From: Nemertoderma westbladi
Lineage: Eukaryota > Xenacoelomorpha > Nemertodermatida > Nemertodermatidae
Assembly (NCBI GenBank): GCA_032718475.1
Contig: JAUCBJ010003593.1
Coordinates: 1-64,000 of the forward strand
DNA length: 64,000 bases
Reading direction: 5' to 3'
Below, piece after piece: positions 10,167 through 23,100 of this stretch (position 1 is its first letter; every line of letters starts with the position of its first letter). The translations under genes were made by a program, and so were the position numbers. Under the pieces are notes generated by a model that saw nothing but the letters and a program-made list of their open reading frames with translations, did no database searches and was not told the origin of the DNA.

Positions 10167-13100
10167 AGCATTCTGGGTTTGGAGGTAATGTGCTAGTTGA
10201 TTCGCCGCAGTGGTCTTCACATGTGAACATACCATCTATACAAATGCACTGTGTGCAGTCACCAACATAAACAACTGTATCCGGGGAGTACCATGGCAAT
10301 GTAGTAAATTCGTTCTCATTGGGAATAACAAAAGTAGTAATGGGTGGTGCAACAGTGCCTTCTCCTCCTGGTGCTGGTGCACCTGGTGCTGGTGCACCTG
10401 GTGCTGGTGCACCTGGTGCTGGTGCTCCTGGTTCTGGTGCTGGTGTACCTGCTCCTCCTGGTGCTGGTGTACCTGCTCCTCCTGGTGCTGGTGTACCTGC
10501 TCCTCCTGGTGCTGGTGTACCTGCTCCTCCTGGTGCTGGTGTACCTGCTCCTCCTGGTGCTGGTGTACCTGATACTCCTGGTGCTGGTGTACCTGCTCCT
10601 CCTGGTGCTGGTGTACCTGCTCCTCCTGGTGCTGGTGTACCTGCCCCTCCTGGTGCTGGTGTACCTGCTCCTCCTGGTGCTGGTGTATCTGCTCCTCCTG
10701 GCGCTGGTGTACCTGCTCCTCCTGGTGCTGGTGTACCTGCTCCTCCTGGTGCTGGTGTACCTACTTCTCCTGGTGCTGGTGTAACGGCTCCTGCTGGTGC
10801 TGGTGTGCCTGCTTCTCCTGGTGCTGGTGTACCTGATACTCCTGGTGCTGGTGTACCTGCTCCTCCTGGTGCTGATGTACCTGCTTCTCCTGGTGCTGGT
10901 GTACCTGCTCCTCCTGGTGCTGGTGTACCTGCTCCTCCTGGTGCTGGTGTACCTGCTCCCCCTGGTGCTGGTGTACCTGATACTCCTGGTGCTGGTGTAC
11001 CTGATACTCCTGGTGCTGGTGTACCTGCTCCTCCTGGTGCTGGTGTACCTGCTCCTCCTGGTGCTGGTGTGCCAACTCCTGGTGGAGGTGTTACAACTCC
11101 TTCCAGTGGAGGTGGTATTGCGCCTTCTCCTCCTGGTGAAGGTGGTGGTGCACCCGCTCCTCCTGGTGAAGGTGGTGGTGCACCTGCTCCTCCTGGTGAA
11201 GGTGGTGGTGCACCTGGTCCTCCTGGTGCTGGTGTACCTGCTCCTCCTGGTGCTGGTGTACCTGCTCCTACTGGTGCTGGTGTACCTGCTCCTCCTGGTG
11301 CTGGTGTACCTGCTCCTCCTGGTGATGGTGTACCTGCTCCTCCTGGTGCTGGTGTACCTGCTCCTCCTGGTGCTGGTGTACCTGCTACTCCTGGTTCTGG
11401 TGTACCTGCTCCTCCTGGTGCTGGTGTACCTGCTTCTCCTGGTGCTGGTGTACCTGCTCCTCCTGGTGCTAGTGTACCTGTTCCTCCTGGTGCTGGTGTA
11501 CCTGATACTCCTGGTGCTGGTGTACCAGCTCCTCCTGGTGCTGGTGTACCAGCTCCTACTGGTGCTGGTGTACCTGCTCCTCCTGGTGCTGGTGTACCTG
11601 CTTCTCCTGGCGCTGGTGTACCTGATACTCCTGGTGCTGGTGTACCTGCTCCTCCTGGTGCTGGTGTACCTGATACTCCTGGTGCTGGTGTACCTGCTTC
11701 TCCTGGTGCTGGTGTACCTGCTCCTCCTGGTGCTGGTGTACCAGCTCCTACTGGTGCTGGTGTACCTGCTTCTCCTGGCGCTGGTGTACCTGATACTCCT
11801 GGTGCTGGTGTCCCTGCTCCTCCTGGTGCTGGTGTACCTGTTCCTCCTGGTGCTGGTGTCCCTGCTCCTCCTGGTGCTGATGTACCTGCTTCTCCTGGTG
11901 ATGGTGTACCTGCTCCTCCTGGTGCTGGTGTACCTGATACTCCTGGTGCTGGTGTACCTGCTCCTCCTGGTACTGGTGTACCAGCTCCTACTGGTGCTGG
12001 TGTACCTGCTCCTCCTGGTGCTGGTGTACCTGCTCCTCCTGGTGCAGATGTACCTGCTCCTCCTGGTGCTGGTGTACCTGCTCCTCCTGGTGCTGGTGTA
12101 CCTGCTCCTCCTGGTGCTGGTGTACCTGCTTCTCCTGGTGCTGGTGTACCTGCTTCTCCTGGTGCTGGTGTACCTGCTCCTCCTGGTGCTGGTGTACCTG
12201 CTTCTCCTGGTGCTGGTGTACCTGCTTCTCCTGGTGCTGGTGTACCTGATACTCCTGGTGATGGTGTACCTGCTTCTCCTGGTGCTGGTGTACCTGCTCC
12301 TCCTGGTGCTGGTGTACCTGCTCCTCCTGGTACTGGTGTGCCAACTCCTGGTGGAGGTGTTACAACTCCTTCCAGTGGAGGTGGTATTGCGCCTGCTCCT
12401 CCTGGTGAAGGTGGAGGTGCACCCGCTCCTCCTGGTGAAGGTGGTGGTGCACCTGCTCCTCCTGGTGAAGGTGGTGGTGTACCTGCTCCTCCTGGTGCTG
12501 GTGTACCTGCTCCTCCAGGTGCTGGTGTACCTGCTTCTCCTGGTACTGGTGTACCTGCTCCTCCTGGTGCTGGTGTACCTGCTCCACCTGGTGCTGGTGT
12601 ACCTGATACTCCTGGCGCTGGTGTACCTGCTTCTCCTGGTGCTGGTGTACCTAATACTCCTGGTGCTGGTGTACCTGCTCCTCCTGGTGCTGGTGTACCT
12701 GATACTCCTGGTGCTGGTGTACCTGTTGCTCCTGGTGCTGGTGTACCTGCTTCTCCTGGCGCTGGTGTACCTGCTTCTCCTGGTGCTGGTGTACCTGCTC
12801 CTCCTGGTGCTGGTGTACCTGCTCCTCCAGGTGCTGGTGTACCTGCTCCTCCTGGTGCTGGTGTACCTGCTTCTCCTGGAGTTGGTGTACCTGCTCCTCC
12901 TGGTGCTGGTGTACCTACTCCTCCTGGTGCTGGTGTACCTGCTCCTCCTGGTGCTGGTGTACCTGCTTCTCCTGGTGCTGGTGTACCTGCTCCTCCTGGT
13001 GCTGTTGTACCTGCTCCTCCTGGTGCTGGTGTACCTGCTTCTCCTGGTGATGATGTACCTGATACTCCTGGTGCTGGTGTACCTGCTTCTCCTGGTGCTG

Positions 13101-15300
13101 GTGAGCCTGCTCCTCCTGGTGATGGTGTACCTGCTCCTCCTGGTGCTGGTGTGCCAACTCCTGGTGGAGGTGTTACAACTCCTTCCAGTGGAGGTGGTAT
13201 TGCGCCTGCTCCTCCTGGTGAAGGTGGAGGTGCACCCGCTCCTCCTGGTGAAGGTGGTGGTGCACCTGCTCCTCCTGGTGAAGGTGGTGGTTCGCCTGGT
13301 CCTCCTGGTGAAGGTGTACCTGATACTCCTGGTGCTGGTGTACCTGCTCCTCCTGGTGCTGGTGTACCTGCTCCTCCTGGTGCTGGTGTCCCTGCTCCTC
13401 CTGGTGCTGGTGTACCTGCTCCTCCTGGTGCTGGTGTTCCTGCTCCTCCTGGTGCTGGTGTACCTGTTCCTCCTGGTGCTGGTGTACCTGCTCCTCCTGG
13501 TGCTGGTGTACCTGATACTCCAGGTGCTAGTGTACCTGCTCCTCCTGGTGCTGGTGTACCTGATACTCCTGGTGCTGGTGTACCTGCTCCTCCTGGTGCT
13601 GGTGTACCTGATACTCCAGGTGCTAGTGTACCTGCTCCTCCTGGTGCTGGTGTACCTGCTCCTACTTGTGCTGGTGTACCTGCTTCTCCTGGTGCTGGTG
13701 TACCTGCTTCTCCTGGTGCTGGTGTACCTGCTCCTCCTGGTGCTGGTGTACCTGCTTCTCCTGGTGCTGGTGTACCTGCTCCTCCTGGTGCTGGTGTACC
13801 TGCTCCTCCTGGTGCTTGTGTACCTGCTTCTCCTGGTGCTGGTGTACCTGCTCCTCCTGGTGCTGGTGTACCTGCTCCTCCTGGTGCTGGTGTACCTGCT
13901 CCTCCTGGTGCTGGTGTACCTGCTCCCCCTGGTGCTGGTGTGCCAACTCCTGGTGGAGGTGTTACAACTCCTTCCAGTGGAGGTGGTATTGCGCCTGCTC
14001 CTCCTGGTGAAGGTGGTGGTGCGCCTGCTCCTCCTGGTGAAGGTGGTGGTGCACCTGCTCCTCCTGGTGAAGGTGGTGGTTCGCCTGGTCCTCCTGGTGA
14101 AGGTGTACCTGATACTCCTGGTGCTGGTGTACCTGTTCCTCCTGGTGCTGGTGTCCCTGCTCCTCCTGGTGCTGGTGTACCTGCTCCTTCTGGTGCTGGT
14201 GTACCTGCTCCTCCTGGTGCTGGTGTACCTGCTCCTCCTGGTGCTGGTGTCCCTGCTCCTCCTGGTGCTGGTGTACCTGCTCCTCCTGGTGCTGGTGTAC
14301 CTGCTCCTCCTGGTGCTGGTGTACCTGCTCCTCCTGGTGCTGGTGTACCTGATACTCCTGGTGCTAGTGTACCTGCTCCTCCTGGTGCTGGTGTACCTGC
14401 TCCTCCTGGTGCTGGTGTACCTGCTCCCCCTGGTGCTGGTGTGCCAACTCCTGGTGGAGGTGTTACAACTCCTTCCAGTGGAGGTGGTATTGCACCTGCT
14501 CCTCCTGGTGAAGGTGGTGGTGCGCCTGCTCCTCCTGGTGAAGGTGGTGGTTCGCCTGGTCCTCCTGGTGAAGGTGTACCTGATACTCCTGGTGCTGGTG
14601 TACCTGCTTCTCCTGGTTCTGGTGTACCTGCTTCTCCTGGTGCTGGTGTACCTGCTCCTCCTGGTGCTGGTGTACCTGCTCCTCCTGGTGCTGGTGTACC
14701 TGCTCCTCCTGGTGCTGATGTGCCAACTCCTGGTGGAGGTGTTACAACTCCTTCCAGTGGAGGTGGTATTGCGCCTGCTCCTCCTGGTGAAGGTGGTGGT
14801 GCGCCTGCTCCTCCTGGTGAAGGTGGTGGTGCACCTGCTCCTCCTGGTGAAGGTGGTGGTTCGCCTGGTCCTCCTGGTGAAGGTGTACCTGATACTCCTG
14901 GTGCTGGTGTACCTGTTCCTACTGGTGCTGGTGTCCCTGCTCCTCCTGGTGATGGTGTACCTGCTCCTCCTGGTGCTGGTGTACCTGCTCCTCCTGGTGC
15001 TGGTGTACCTGCTCCTCCTGGTGCTGGTGTACCTGCTCCCCCTGGTGCTGGTGTCCCTGCTCCTCCTGGTGCTGGTGTACCTGCTCCTCCTGGTGCTGGT
15101 GTACCTGCTCCTCCTGGTGCTGGTGTACCTGCTCCTCCTGGTGCTGGTGTACCTGCTTCTCCTGGTGCTGGTGTACCTGCTTCTCCTGGTGCTGGCGTAC
15201 CTACTTCTCCTGGTGCTGGCGTTTCTGCTCCTCCTGGTGCTGGTGTATCTCGTGGTGGCGGGCTTCCCAAAACATCCATGTTAAATGGGCAAGGACAATC
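10167..15300 (-). CDS. Exon 13: GTPAPGGA repeat exon inside a VWC-type unit
   Basis: The acceptor TTTCCAG precedes 15300 and the donor GTAAGT follows 10167. The frame is open through 1,711 codons. It begins [12 protein letters not shown], the start of a VWC-like region following the TIL domain. A repeat of about 1,620 residues follows, mostly 24-bp units coding GTPAPG plus GA, EA or VS. Six copies of a longer block ([10 protein letters not shown] units then [16 protein letters not shown]) recur near 11070, 12340, 13150, 13940, 14440 and 14720. The cysteine region then resumes: [18 protein letters not shown] and EDHC, ending PNPEC. The repeat thus seems to have grown inside a TIL/VWC unit. Other open frames over this stretch are by-products of the repeat. 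Confidence 0.85.
10360..15255. repeat. 24-bp coding minisatellite with higher-order blocks
   Basis: On the plus strand the unit is built on GGTGCTGGTGTACCTGCTCC. It is the DNA behind the GTPAPGGA repeats of exon 13. Six longer blocks starting GCCAACTCCTGGTGGAGGTG interrupt it, giving a second level of repeat. Between units the changes are often amino-acid changing (Gly/Glu, Val-Ser), unlike the 18-bp array. Confidence 0.97.
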
Positions 15301-16883
15301 CTGGAAATTTTAAGTAAATATTATTTTAATTTAATTTAATTTTAATAGATTTAATATGTATATAATTGTACATTTGTTTACATTAGTTAGTTAGTTAGGT
15401 AGCGTTCGCTATTAAATAGACAAATCAACAAACACAAATTTTGACATCTAAACTTAGAGAGAATAGGGAAAATCCCTTTCAAAAAACAAATGGAAAATAA
15501 CACATACTACATACAACATAGAAAACGATCAAATTAAATTAAGCTTTAGTTTCACCCCGGTTTAGTATACCTTAATTAACTGACTTAATGGCAAAAATAC
15601 TATATATACTAATACTCTATGGCAAATAATTTAACTATTTCAAAAATATTTTTCCACAGACTTGCCGAATTGAAAAATTTACTTTAAATCTTTGAATTAT
15701 AATACTGCTATAGCGCACTATAGCTGTTCGGGGCAAAATAAAAGGACGTGGTTCTCTTCCTGTATATACTCGGTACCGTGGCACCGTGGCAAGAGCAGAT
15801 TCTACATACATGTAATACACAGATACATGTAATAGCCTCATGTTAGTAGACTGGGATGAAGGGTTTTCTTCTGAGGTAAACTGGATGTACCGGTACAATA
15901 AAGTCATCGTTAATAATTGTGCGGAATGTTACGAATTTCGTTGACCATTTGGATTTGCAGACTTTCGGTGCGTCAGGTGTGGTATGTTCAGTACATCATA
16001 AAGATTGTGCGGTGGCGGTGGAAATGGCATTTTATATTTCAACCTCACCTATATTATGTTGGTCAAGAAACAGTTATCATAGTACGTAGTCAACCACAAT
16101 TATGAAGGGGAAAGGAAAAGAGGGCGCGTTTCACCTTGAAGGACAACCCATTACACTTCAATTTTTTCTGTATCTCTGATTATTGGAGAGACAACTATTA
16201 TGGAACCATCATACAGTGATTTGATCGCAGTAATTATCTCATCAGGGATCCCATTGGCCTCGACTATCTTAAACATGCAAGGGTGGGAGACACAGTCATC
16301 GTGACTGGTACTATCGATATACATAGGCCCACACTAGAGCGGTATACCCATAATTATAGTTAGTCAAGTTAGGGTATAGATTTCCAGAGAATTTCGGATC
16401 TTCGTCTTGGGATGATAAAAAACCGATGCTTGTTGCCTTTGCCCCCTTCGAACTTTGTCTTCAATAATGTGCAGTGACTGCCGGTCGGTGAAGGCCCCAC
16501 GCACCCAAGACGAAGAACATAATCGGATGAAGGGCTGATAAGGCCCCTGATGACCATTTAGGACCTTCAACTCACTTGGACTTTCGCAAAATGTGGATCT
16601 TCGATCCGATACCGCGCCCCTGGTGATGATTATTATTAGTCTTAGAATAACACATAAAAACACAATACAGGAAAGCGAATTGTGATGCAGTACTGAGTTC
16701 AACATGGAACTATCCAATACCCATCAAATAAAATGGACATAGACTAAAGATTCAATAAATTGCATTTCATAAAAACTGATTCCAACAATTTTATTAATTT
16801 TCGAAGCACCAGAGTACTCTGCAAATAGAAATCGTTAAAGGCGAATAAAAAAATTATGCAAGTATAAAATGAACAAATCTTAC
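15301..16883. other. Intron 12, with LINE scraps
   Basis: It contains the small RTE-like relic (16197-16290). A stretch at 16364-16650 with an open minus-strand frame (LKVLNGHQGPYQPF) looks like untranslated or leader sequence of a dispersed repeat, but I cannot name it. The remainder shows nothing. Confidence 0.5.
16197..16290 (-). mobile_element. Small RTE-like relic
   Basis: Read on the minus strand this matches the YGIPDEII...YDGS part of the RTE-like reverse transcriptase (39555-39605), with substitutions. It is about 90 bp and broken at both ends. Confidence 0.6.
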
Positions 16884-17059
16884 CGAGCTATCAACACAGT
16901 TGCCATTCTCATCTTCAACCATATTGACTGGACAAATACAGATAGGCGTGTCGTCGGAGCATTCCCAAGGCCAACATTCATCCTCTCTGATCTCCTCGCA
17001 TGTGAGTGGACAGACAGCCAACGTATCGGAATTACATAAAATCTTAGGATAGTCGCATT
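16884..17059 (-). CDS. Exon 12: TIL domain
   Basis: The acceptor CTTGCAG lies above 17059 and the donor is TCG|GTAAGA at 16883. The G left by exon 11 plus AA gives Glu, so the repeat ends SPP-E-CDYPKILC. The exon codes a trypsin-inhibitor-like cysteine-rich domain with the typical end CICPVNMVEDENGNCVDSS. TIL domains alternate with TSP1 and VWC modules in SCO-spondin and in VWF/mucin proteins. The entry motif ECDYPK is shared with the TIL of exon 15, so the two are probably paralogous modules. It ends on a codon boundary and joins exon 13 in phase 0. Confidence 0.85.
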
Positions 17060-17164
17060 CTGCAAGATTATATATATTATGTAAATTAATAATAGTAATA
17101 ATTGTAAGTGATTCAATTCGAAACACCGATGTAGGCCCCAAATCTACAAGTTAATGAGATTGCA

Positions 17165-20100
17165 TGGATGGTGTACCTGGTGGAGATGGTGTTCCTGGTG
17201 GGGATGGTGTTCCTGGTGGAGATGGTGTTCCTGGTGGGGATGGTGTTCCTGGTGGAGATGGTGTTCCCGGTGGAGATGGTGTTCCTGGTGGAGATGGTGT
17301 TCCTGGTGGGGATGGTGTTCCTGGTGGAGATGGTGTTCCTGGTGGGGATGGTGTTCCTGGTGGGGATGGTGTACCTGGTGGTGATGGTGTTCCTGGTGGG
17401 GATGGTGTTCCTGGTGGGCTAGGTGTTCCCGGTGGAGATGGTGTTCCTGGTGGGGATGGTGTTCCTGGTGGAGATGGTGTTCCTGGTGGAGATGGTGTTC
17501 CTGGTGGGGATGGTGTTCCTGGTGGAGATGGTGTTCCTGGTGGAGATGGTGTTCCTGGTGGTGATGGTGTACCTGGTGGGGATGGTGTTCCTGGTGGGGA
17601 TGGTGTACCTGGTGGGCTAGGTGTTCCTGGTGGAGATGGTGTTCCTGGTGGGGATGGTGTTCCTGGTGGAGATGGTGTTCCTGGTGGGGATGGTGTTCCT
17701 GGTGGAGATGGTGTTCCTGGTGGGGATGGTGTTCCCGGTGGAGATGGTGTTCCCGGTGGGGATGGTGTTCCTGGTGGAGATGGTGTTCCTGGTGGGGATG
17801 GTGTACCTGGTGGAGATGGTGTTCCTGGTGGGGATGGTGTACCTGGTGGGCTAGGTGTTCCTGGTGGAGATGGTGTTCCTGGTGGAGATGGTGTTCCTGG
17901 TGGGGATGGTGTACCTGGTGGAGATGGTGTTCCTGGTGGGGATGGGGTTCCTGGTGGAGATGGTGTTCCTGGTGGAGATGGTGTTCCTGGTGGAGATGGT
18001 GTTCCTGGTGGGGATGGTGTTCCTGGTGGGGATGGTGTTCCTGGTGGGGATGGTGTTCCTGGTGGTGATGGTGTTCCTGGTGGGGATGGTGTTCCTGGTG
18101 GGGATGGTGTACCTGGTGGGCTAGGTGTTCCTGGTGGAGATGGTGTTCCTGGTGGGGATGGTGTACCTGGTGGAGATGGTGTTCCTGGTGGAGAGGGTGT
18201 TCCTGGTGGGGATGGTGTTCCTGGTGGAGATGGTGTTCCTGGTGGAGATGGTGTTCCTGGTGGAGATGGTGTTCCTGGTGGGGATGGGGTTCCTGGTGGA
18301 GATGGTGTTCCTGGTGGGGATGGTGTTCCTGGTGGAGATGGTGTTCCTGGTGGGGATGGTGTTCCTGGTGGGGATGGTGTTCCTGGTGGAGATGGTGTTC
18401 CTGGTGGTGATGGTGTTCCTGGTGGGGATGGTGTTCCTGGTGGAGACGGTGTTCCTGGTGGGGATGGTGTTCCTGGTGGGGATGGTGTTCCTGGTGGAGA
18501 TGGTGTTCCTGGTGGAGATGGTGTTCCTGGTGGAGATGGTGTTCCTGGTGGGGATGGGGTTCCTGGTGGAGATGGTGTTCCTGGTGGGGATGGTGTACCT
18601 GGTGGAGATGGTGTCCCTGGTGGGGATGGTGTTCCTGGTGGAGATGGTGTTCCTGGTGGGGATGGTGTTCCTGGTGGGGATGGTGTTCCTGGTGGGGATG
18701 GTGTACCTGGTGGAGATGGTGTTCCTGGTGGGGATGGTGTACCTGGTGGAGAGGGTGTTCCTGGTGGGGATGGTGTACCTGGTGGAGAGGGTGTTCCTGG
18801 TGGGGATGGTGTTCCTGGTGGAGATGGTGTTCCTGGTGGAGATGGTGTTCCTGGTGGAGATGGTGTTCCTGGTGGGGATGGGGTTCCTGGTGGAGATGGT
18901 GTTCCTGGTGGGGATGGTGTTCCTGGTGGAGATGGTGTTCCTGGTGGGGATGGTGTTCCTGGTGGGGATGGTGTTCCTGGTGGAGATGGTGTTCCTGGTG
19001 GGGATGGTGTTCCTGGTGGAGATGGGGTTCCTGGTGGGGATGGTGTACCTGGTGGAGATGGTGTTCCTGGTGGTGATGGTGTTCCTGGTGGGGATGGTGT
19101 TCCTGGTGGAGATGGTGTTCCTGGTGGAGATGGTGTTCCTGGTGGAGATGGTGTTCCTGGTGGGGATGGGGTTCCTGGTGGAGATGGTGTTCCTGGTGGG
19201 GATGGTGTACCTGGTGGAGATGGTGTTCCTGGTGGTGATGGTGTTCCTGGTGGGGATGGTGTTCCTGGTGGAGATGGTGTTCCTGGTGGAGATGGTGTTC
19301 CTGGTGGGGATGGTGTTCCTGGTGGAGATGGTGTTCCTGGTGGAGATGGTGTTCCTGGTGGAGATGGTGTTCCTGGTGGGGATGGGGTTCCTGGTGGAGA
19401 TGGGGTTCCTGGTGGGGATGGTGTACCTGGTGGAGATGGTGTTCCTGGTGGGGATGGTGTACCTGGTGGAGATGGTGTTCCTGGTGGGGATGGTGTTCCT
19501 GGTGGGGATGGTGTTCCTGGTGGGGATGGTGTTCCTGGTGGAGATGGTGTTCCTGGTGGGGATGGTGTTCCTGGTGGGGATGGTGTACCTGGTGGGGATG
19601 GTGTTCCTGGTGGGGATGGTGTTCCTGGTGGAGATGGTGTTCCTGGTGGAGATGGTGTTCCTGGTGGGGATGGTGTACCTGGTGGGGATGGTGTTCCTGG
19701 TGGGGATGGTGTTCCTGGTGGAGATGGTGTTCCTGGTGGAGATGGTGTTCCTGGTGGGGATGGTGTACCTGGTGGAGAGGGTGTTCCTGGTGGGGATGGT
19801 GTTCCTGGTGGAGATGGTGTTCCTGGTGGAGATGGTGTTCCTGGTGGAGATGGTGTTCCTGGTGGGGATGGGGTTCCTGGTGGAGATGGTGTTCCTGGTG
19901 GGGATGGTGTTCCTGGTGGAGATGGTGTTCCTGGTGGGGATGGTGTTCCTGGTGGGGATGGTGTTCCTGGTGGGGATGGTGTTCCTGGTGGAGATGGTGT
20001 TCCTGGTGGAGATGGTGTTCCTGGTGGAGATGGTGTTCCTGGTGGGGATGGGGTTCCTGGTGGAGATGGTGTTCCTTGTGGGGATGGTGTTCCTGGTGGA

Positions 20101-23100
20101 GATGGTGTTCCTGGTGGGGATGGTGTACCTGGTGGAGATGGTGTTCCTGGTGGGGATGGGGTTCCTGGTGGAGATGGTGTTCCTGGTGGGGATGGTGTTC
20201 CTGGTGGAGATGGTGTTCCTGGTGGGGATGGGGTTCCTGGTGGGGATGGTGTACCTGGTGGTGATGGTGTTCCTGGTGGAGATGGTGTTCCTGGTGGGGA
20301 TGGTGTACCTGGTGGAGATGGTGTTCCTGGTGGGGATGGTGTTCCTGGTGGAGATGGTGTTCCTGGTGGAGATGGTGTTCCTGGTGGAGATGGTGTTCCT
20401 GGTGGGGATGGTGTTCCTGGTGGAGATGGTGTTCCTGGTGGGGATGGTGTTCCTGGTGGAGATGGTGTTCCTGGTGGGGATGGTGTTCCTGGTGGGGATG
20501 GTGTTCCTGGTGGGGATGGTGTTCCTGGTGGAGATGGTGTTCCTGGTGGGGATGGTGTTCCTGGTGGGGATGGTGTTCCTGGTGGGGATGGGGTTCCTGG
20601 TGGAGATGGTGTTCCTGGTGGGGATGGTGTTCCTGGTGGAGATGGTGTTCCTGGTGGGGATGGTGTACCTGGTGGAGATGGTGTTCCTGGTGGGAGATGG
20701 TGTTCCTGGTGGGGATGGTGTTCCTGGTGGAGATGGTGTTCCTGGTGGGGATGGTGTTCCTGGTGGGGATGGTGTACCTGGTGGTGATGGTGTTCCTGGT
20801 GGGGATGGTGTTCCTGGTGGGGATGGTGTTCCCGGTGGAGATGGTGTTCCTGGTGGGGATGGTGTTCCTGGTGGAGATGGTGTTCCTGGTGGGGATGGTG
20901 TACCTGGTGGAGATGGTGTTCCTGGTGGGGATGGTGTACCTGGTGGGCTAGGTGTTCCTGGTGGAGATGGTGTTCCTGGTGGGGATGGTGTTCCTGGTGG
21001 AGATGGTGTTCCTGGTGGGGATGGTGTACCTGGTGGGCTGGTGTTCCTGGTGGAGATGGTGTTCCTGGTGGGGATGGTGTTCCTGGTGGAGATGGTGTTC
21101 CTGGTGGGGATGGTGTACCTGGTGGAGATGGTGTTCCTGGTGGAGATGGTGTTCCTGGTGGGGATGGTGTTCCTGGTGGAGATGGTGTTCCTGGTGGGGA
21201 TGGTGTTCCTGGTGGGGATGGTGTTCCTGGTGGAGATGGTGTTCCTGGTGGGGATGGTGTTCCTGGTGGAGATGGTGTTCCTGGTGGGGATGGTGTTCCT
21301 GGTGGGGATGGTGTTCCTGGTGGAGATGGTGTTCCTGGTGGGGATGGTGTTCCTGGTGGGGATGGTGTTCCTGGTGGGGATGGGGTTCCTGGTGGAGATG
21401 GTGTTCCTGGTGGAGATGGTGTTCCTGGTGGGGATGGTGTACCTGGTGGAGATGGTGTTCCTGGTGGGGATGGTGTTCCTGGTGGGGATGGTGTACCTGG
21501 TGGAGATGGTGTTCCTGGTGGGGATGGTGTACCTGGTGGGCTAGGTGTTCCTGGTGGAGATGGTGTTCCTGGTGGGGATGGTGTTCCTGGTGGAGATGGT
21601 GTTCCTGGTGGGGATGGTGTTCCTGGTGGGGATGGTGTTCCTGGTGGAGATGGTGTTCCTGGTGGGGATGGTGTTCCTGGTGGGGATGGTGTACCTGGTG
21701 GTGATGGTGTTCCTGGTGGGGATGGTGTTCCTGGTGGAGATGGTGTTCCTGGTGGGGATGGTGTACCTGGTGGGCTAGGTGTTCCTGGTGGTGATGGTGT
21801 TCCTGGTGGGGACGGTGTTCCTGGTGGAGATGGTGTTCCTGGTGGGGATGGTGTACCTGGTGGAGATGGTGTTCCTGGTGGGGATGGTGTTCCTGGTGGA
21901 GATGGTGTTCCTGGTGGAGATGGTGTTCCTGGTGGAGATGGTGTTCCTGGTGGGGATGGTGTTCCTGGTGGAGATGGTGTTCCTGGTGGGGATGGTGTTC
22001 CTGGTGGAGATGGTGTTCCTGGTGGGGATGGTGTTCCTGGTGGGGATGGTGTTCCTGGTGGGGATGGTGTTCCTGGTGGAGATGGTGTTCCTGGTGGGGA
22101 TGGTGTTCCTGGTGGGGATGGTGTTCCTGGTGGGGATGGGGTTCCTGGTGGAGATGGTGTTCCTGGTGGGGATGGTGTTCCTGGTGGAGATGGTGTTCCT
22201 GGTGGGGATGGTGTACCTGGTGGAGATGGTGTTCCGGGTGGGGATGGTGTACCTGGTGGGCTAGGTGATCCTGGTGGAGATGGTGTTCCTGGTGGGGATG
22301 GTGTTCCTGGTGGAGATGGTGTTCCTGGTGGGGATGGTGTACCTGGTGGGGATGGGGTTCCTGGTGGAGATGGTGTTCCTGGTGGGGATGGTGTTCCTGG
22401 TGGAGATGGTGTTCCTGGGGGAGATGGTGTTCCTGGTGGAGATGGTGTTCCTGGTGGAGATGGTGTTCCTGGTGGGGACGGTGTTCCTGGTGGAGATGGT
22501 GTTCCTGGTGGGGATGGTGTTCCTGGTGGAGATGGTGTTCCTGGTGGAGATGGTGTTCCTGGTGGAGATGGTGTTCCTGGTGGGGATGGTGTTCCTGGTG
22601 GAGATGGTGTTCCTGGTGGGGATGGTGTTCCTGGTGGAGATGGTGTTCCTGGTGGGGATGGTGTTCCTGGTGGGGATGGTGTACCTGGTGGGGATGGTGT
22701 TCCTGGTGGAGATGGTGTTCCTGGTGGAGATGGTGTTCCTGGTGGGGATGGTGTTCCCGGTGGAGATGGTGTTCCTGGTGGGGATGGTGTTCCTGGTGGA
22801 GATGGTGTTCCTGGTGGAGATGGTGTTCCTGGTGGAGATGGTGTTCCTGGTGGAGATGGTGTTCCTGGTGGGGATGGTGTACCTGGTGGAGATGGTGTTC
22901 CTGGTGGGGATGGTGTACCTGGTGGGGATGGTGTTCCTGGTGGGGATGGTGTTCCTGGTGGGTATGGTGTACCTGGTGGAGATGGTGTTCCTGGTGGGGA
23001 TGGTGTTCCCGGTGGAGATGGTGTTCCTGGTGGGGATGGTGTTCCTGGTGGAGATGGTGTTCCTGGTGGGGATGGTGTACCTGGTGGGGATGGTGTTCCT

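Noticed and set aside
10319-15313. Long plus-strand open frames over the 24-bp array
   Set aside because: They are by-products of the repeat. The minus-strand frame begins and ends in cysteine-rich domain sequence with splice sites that fit the neighbouring exons.
17164-20787. Plus-strand collagen-like protein (GVPGGD repeats)
   Set aside because: Nearly all six frames are open in this array. Variants are synonymous only in the minus-strand TPSPPG frame, and splice sites exist only on that strand. There is no G-x-y triplet period over the unit as collagen needs.
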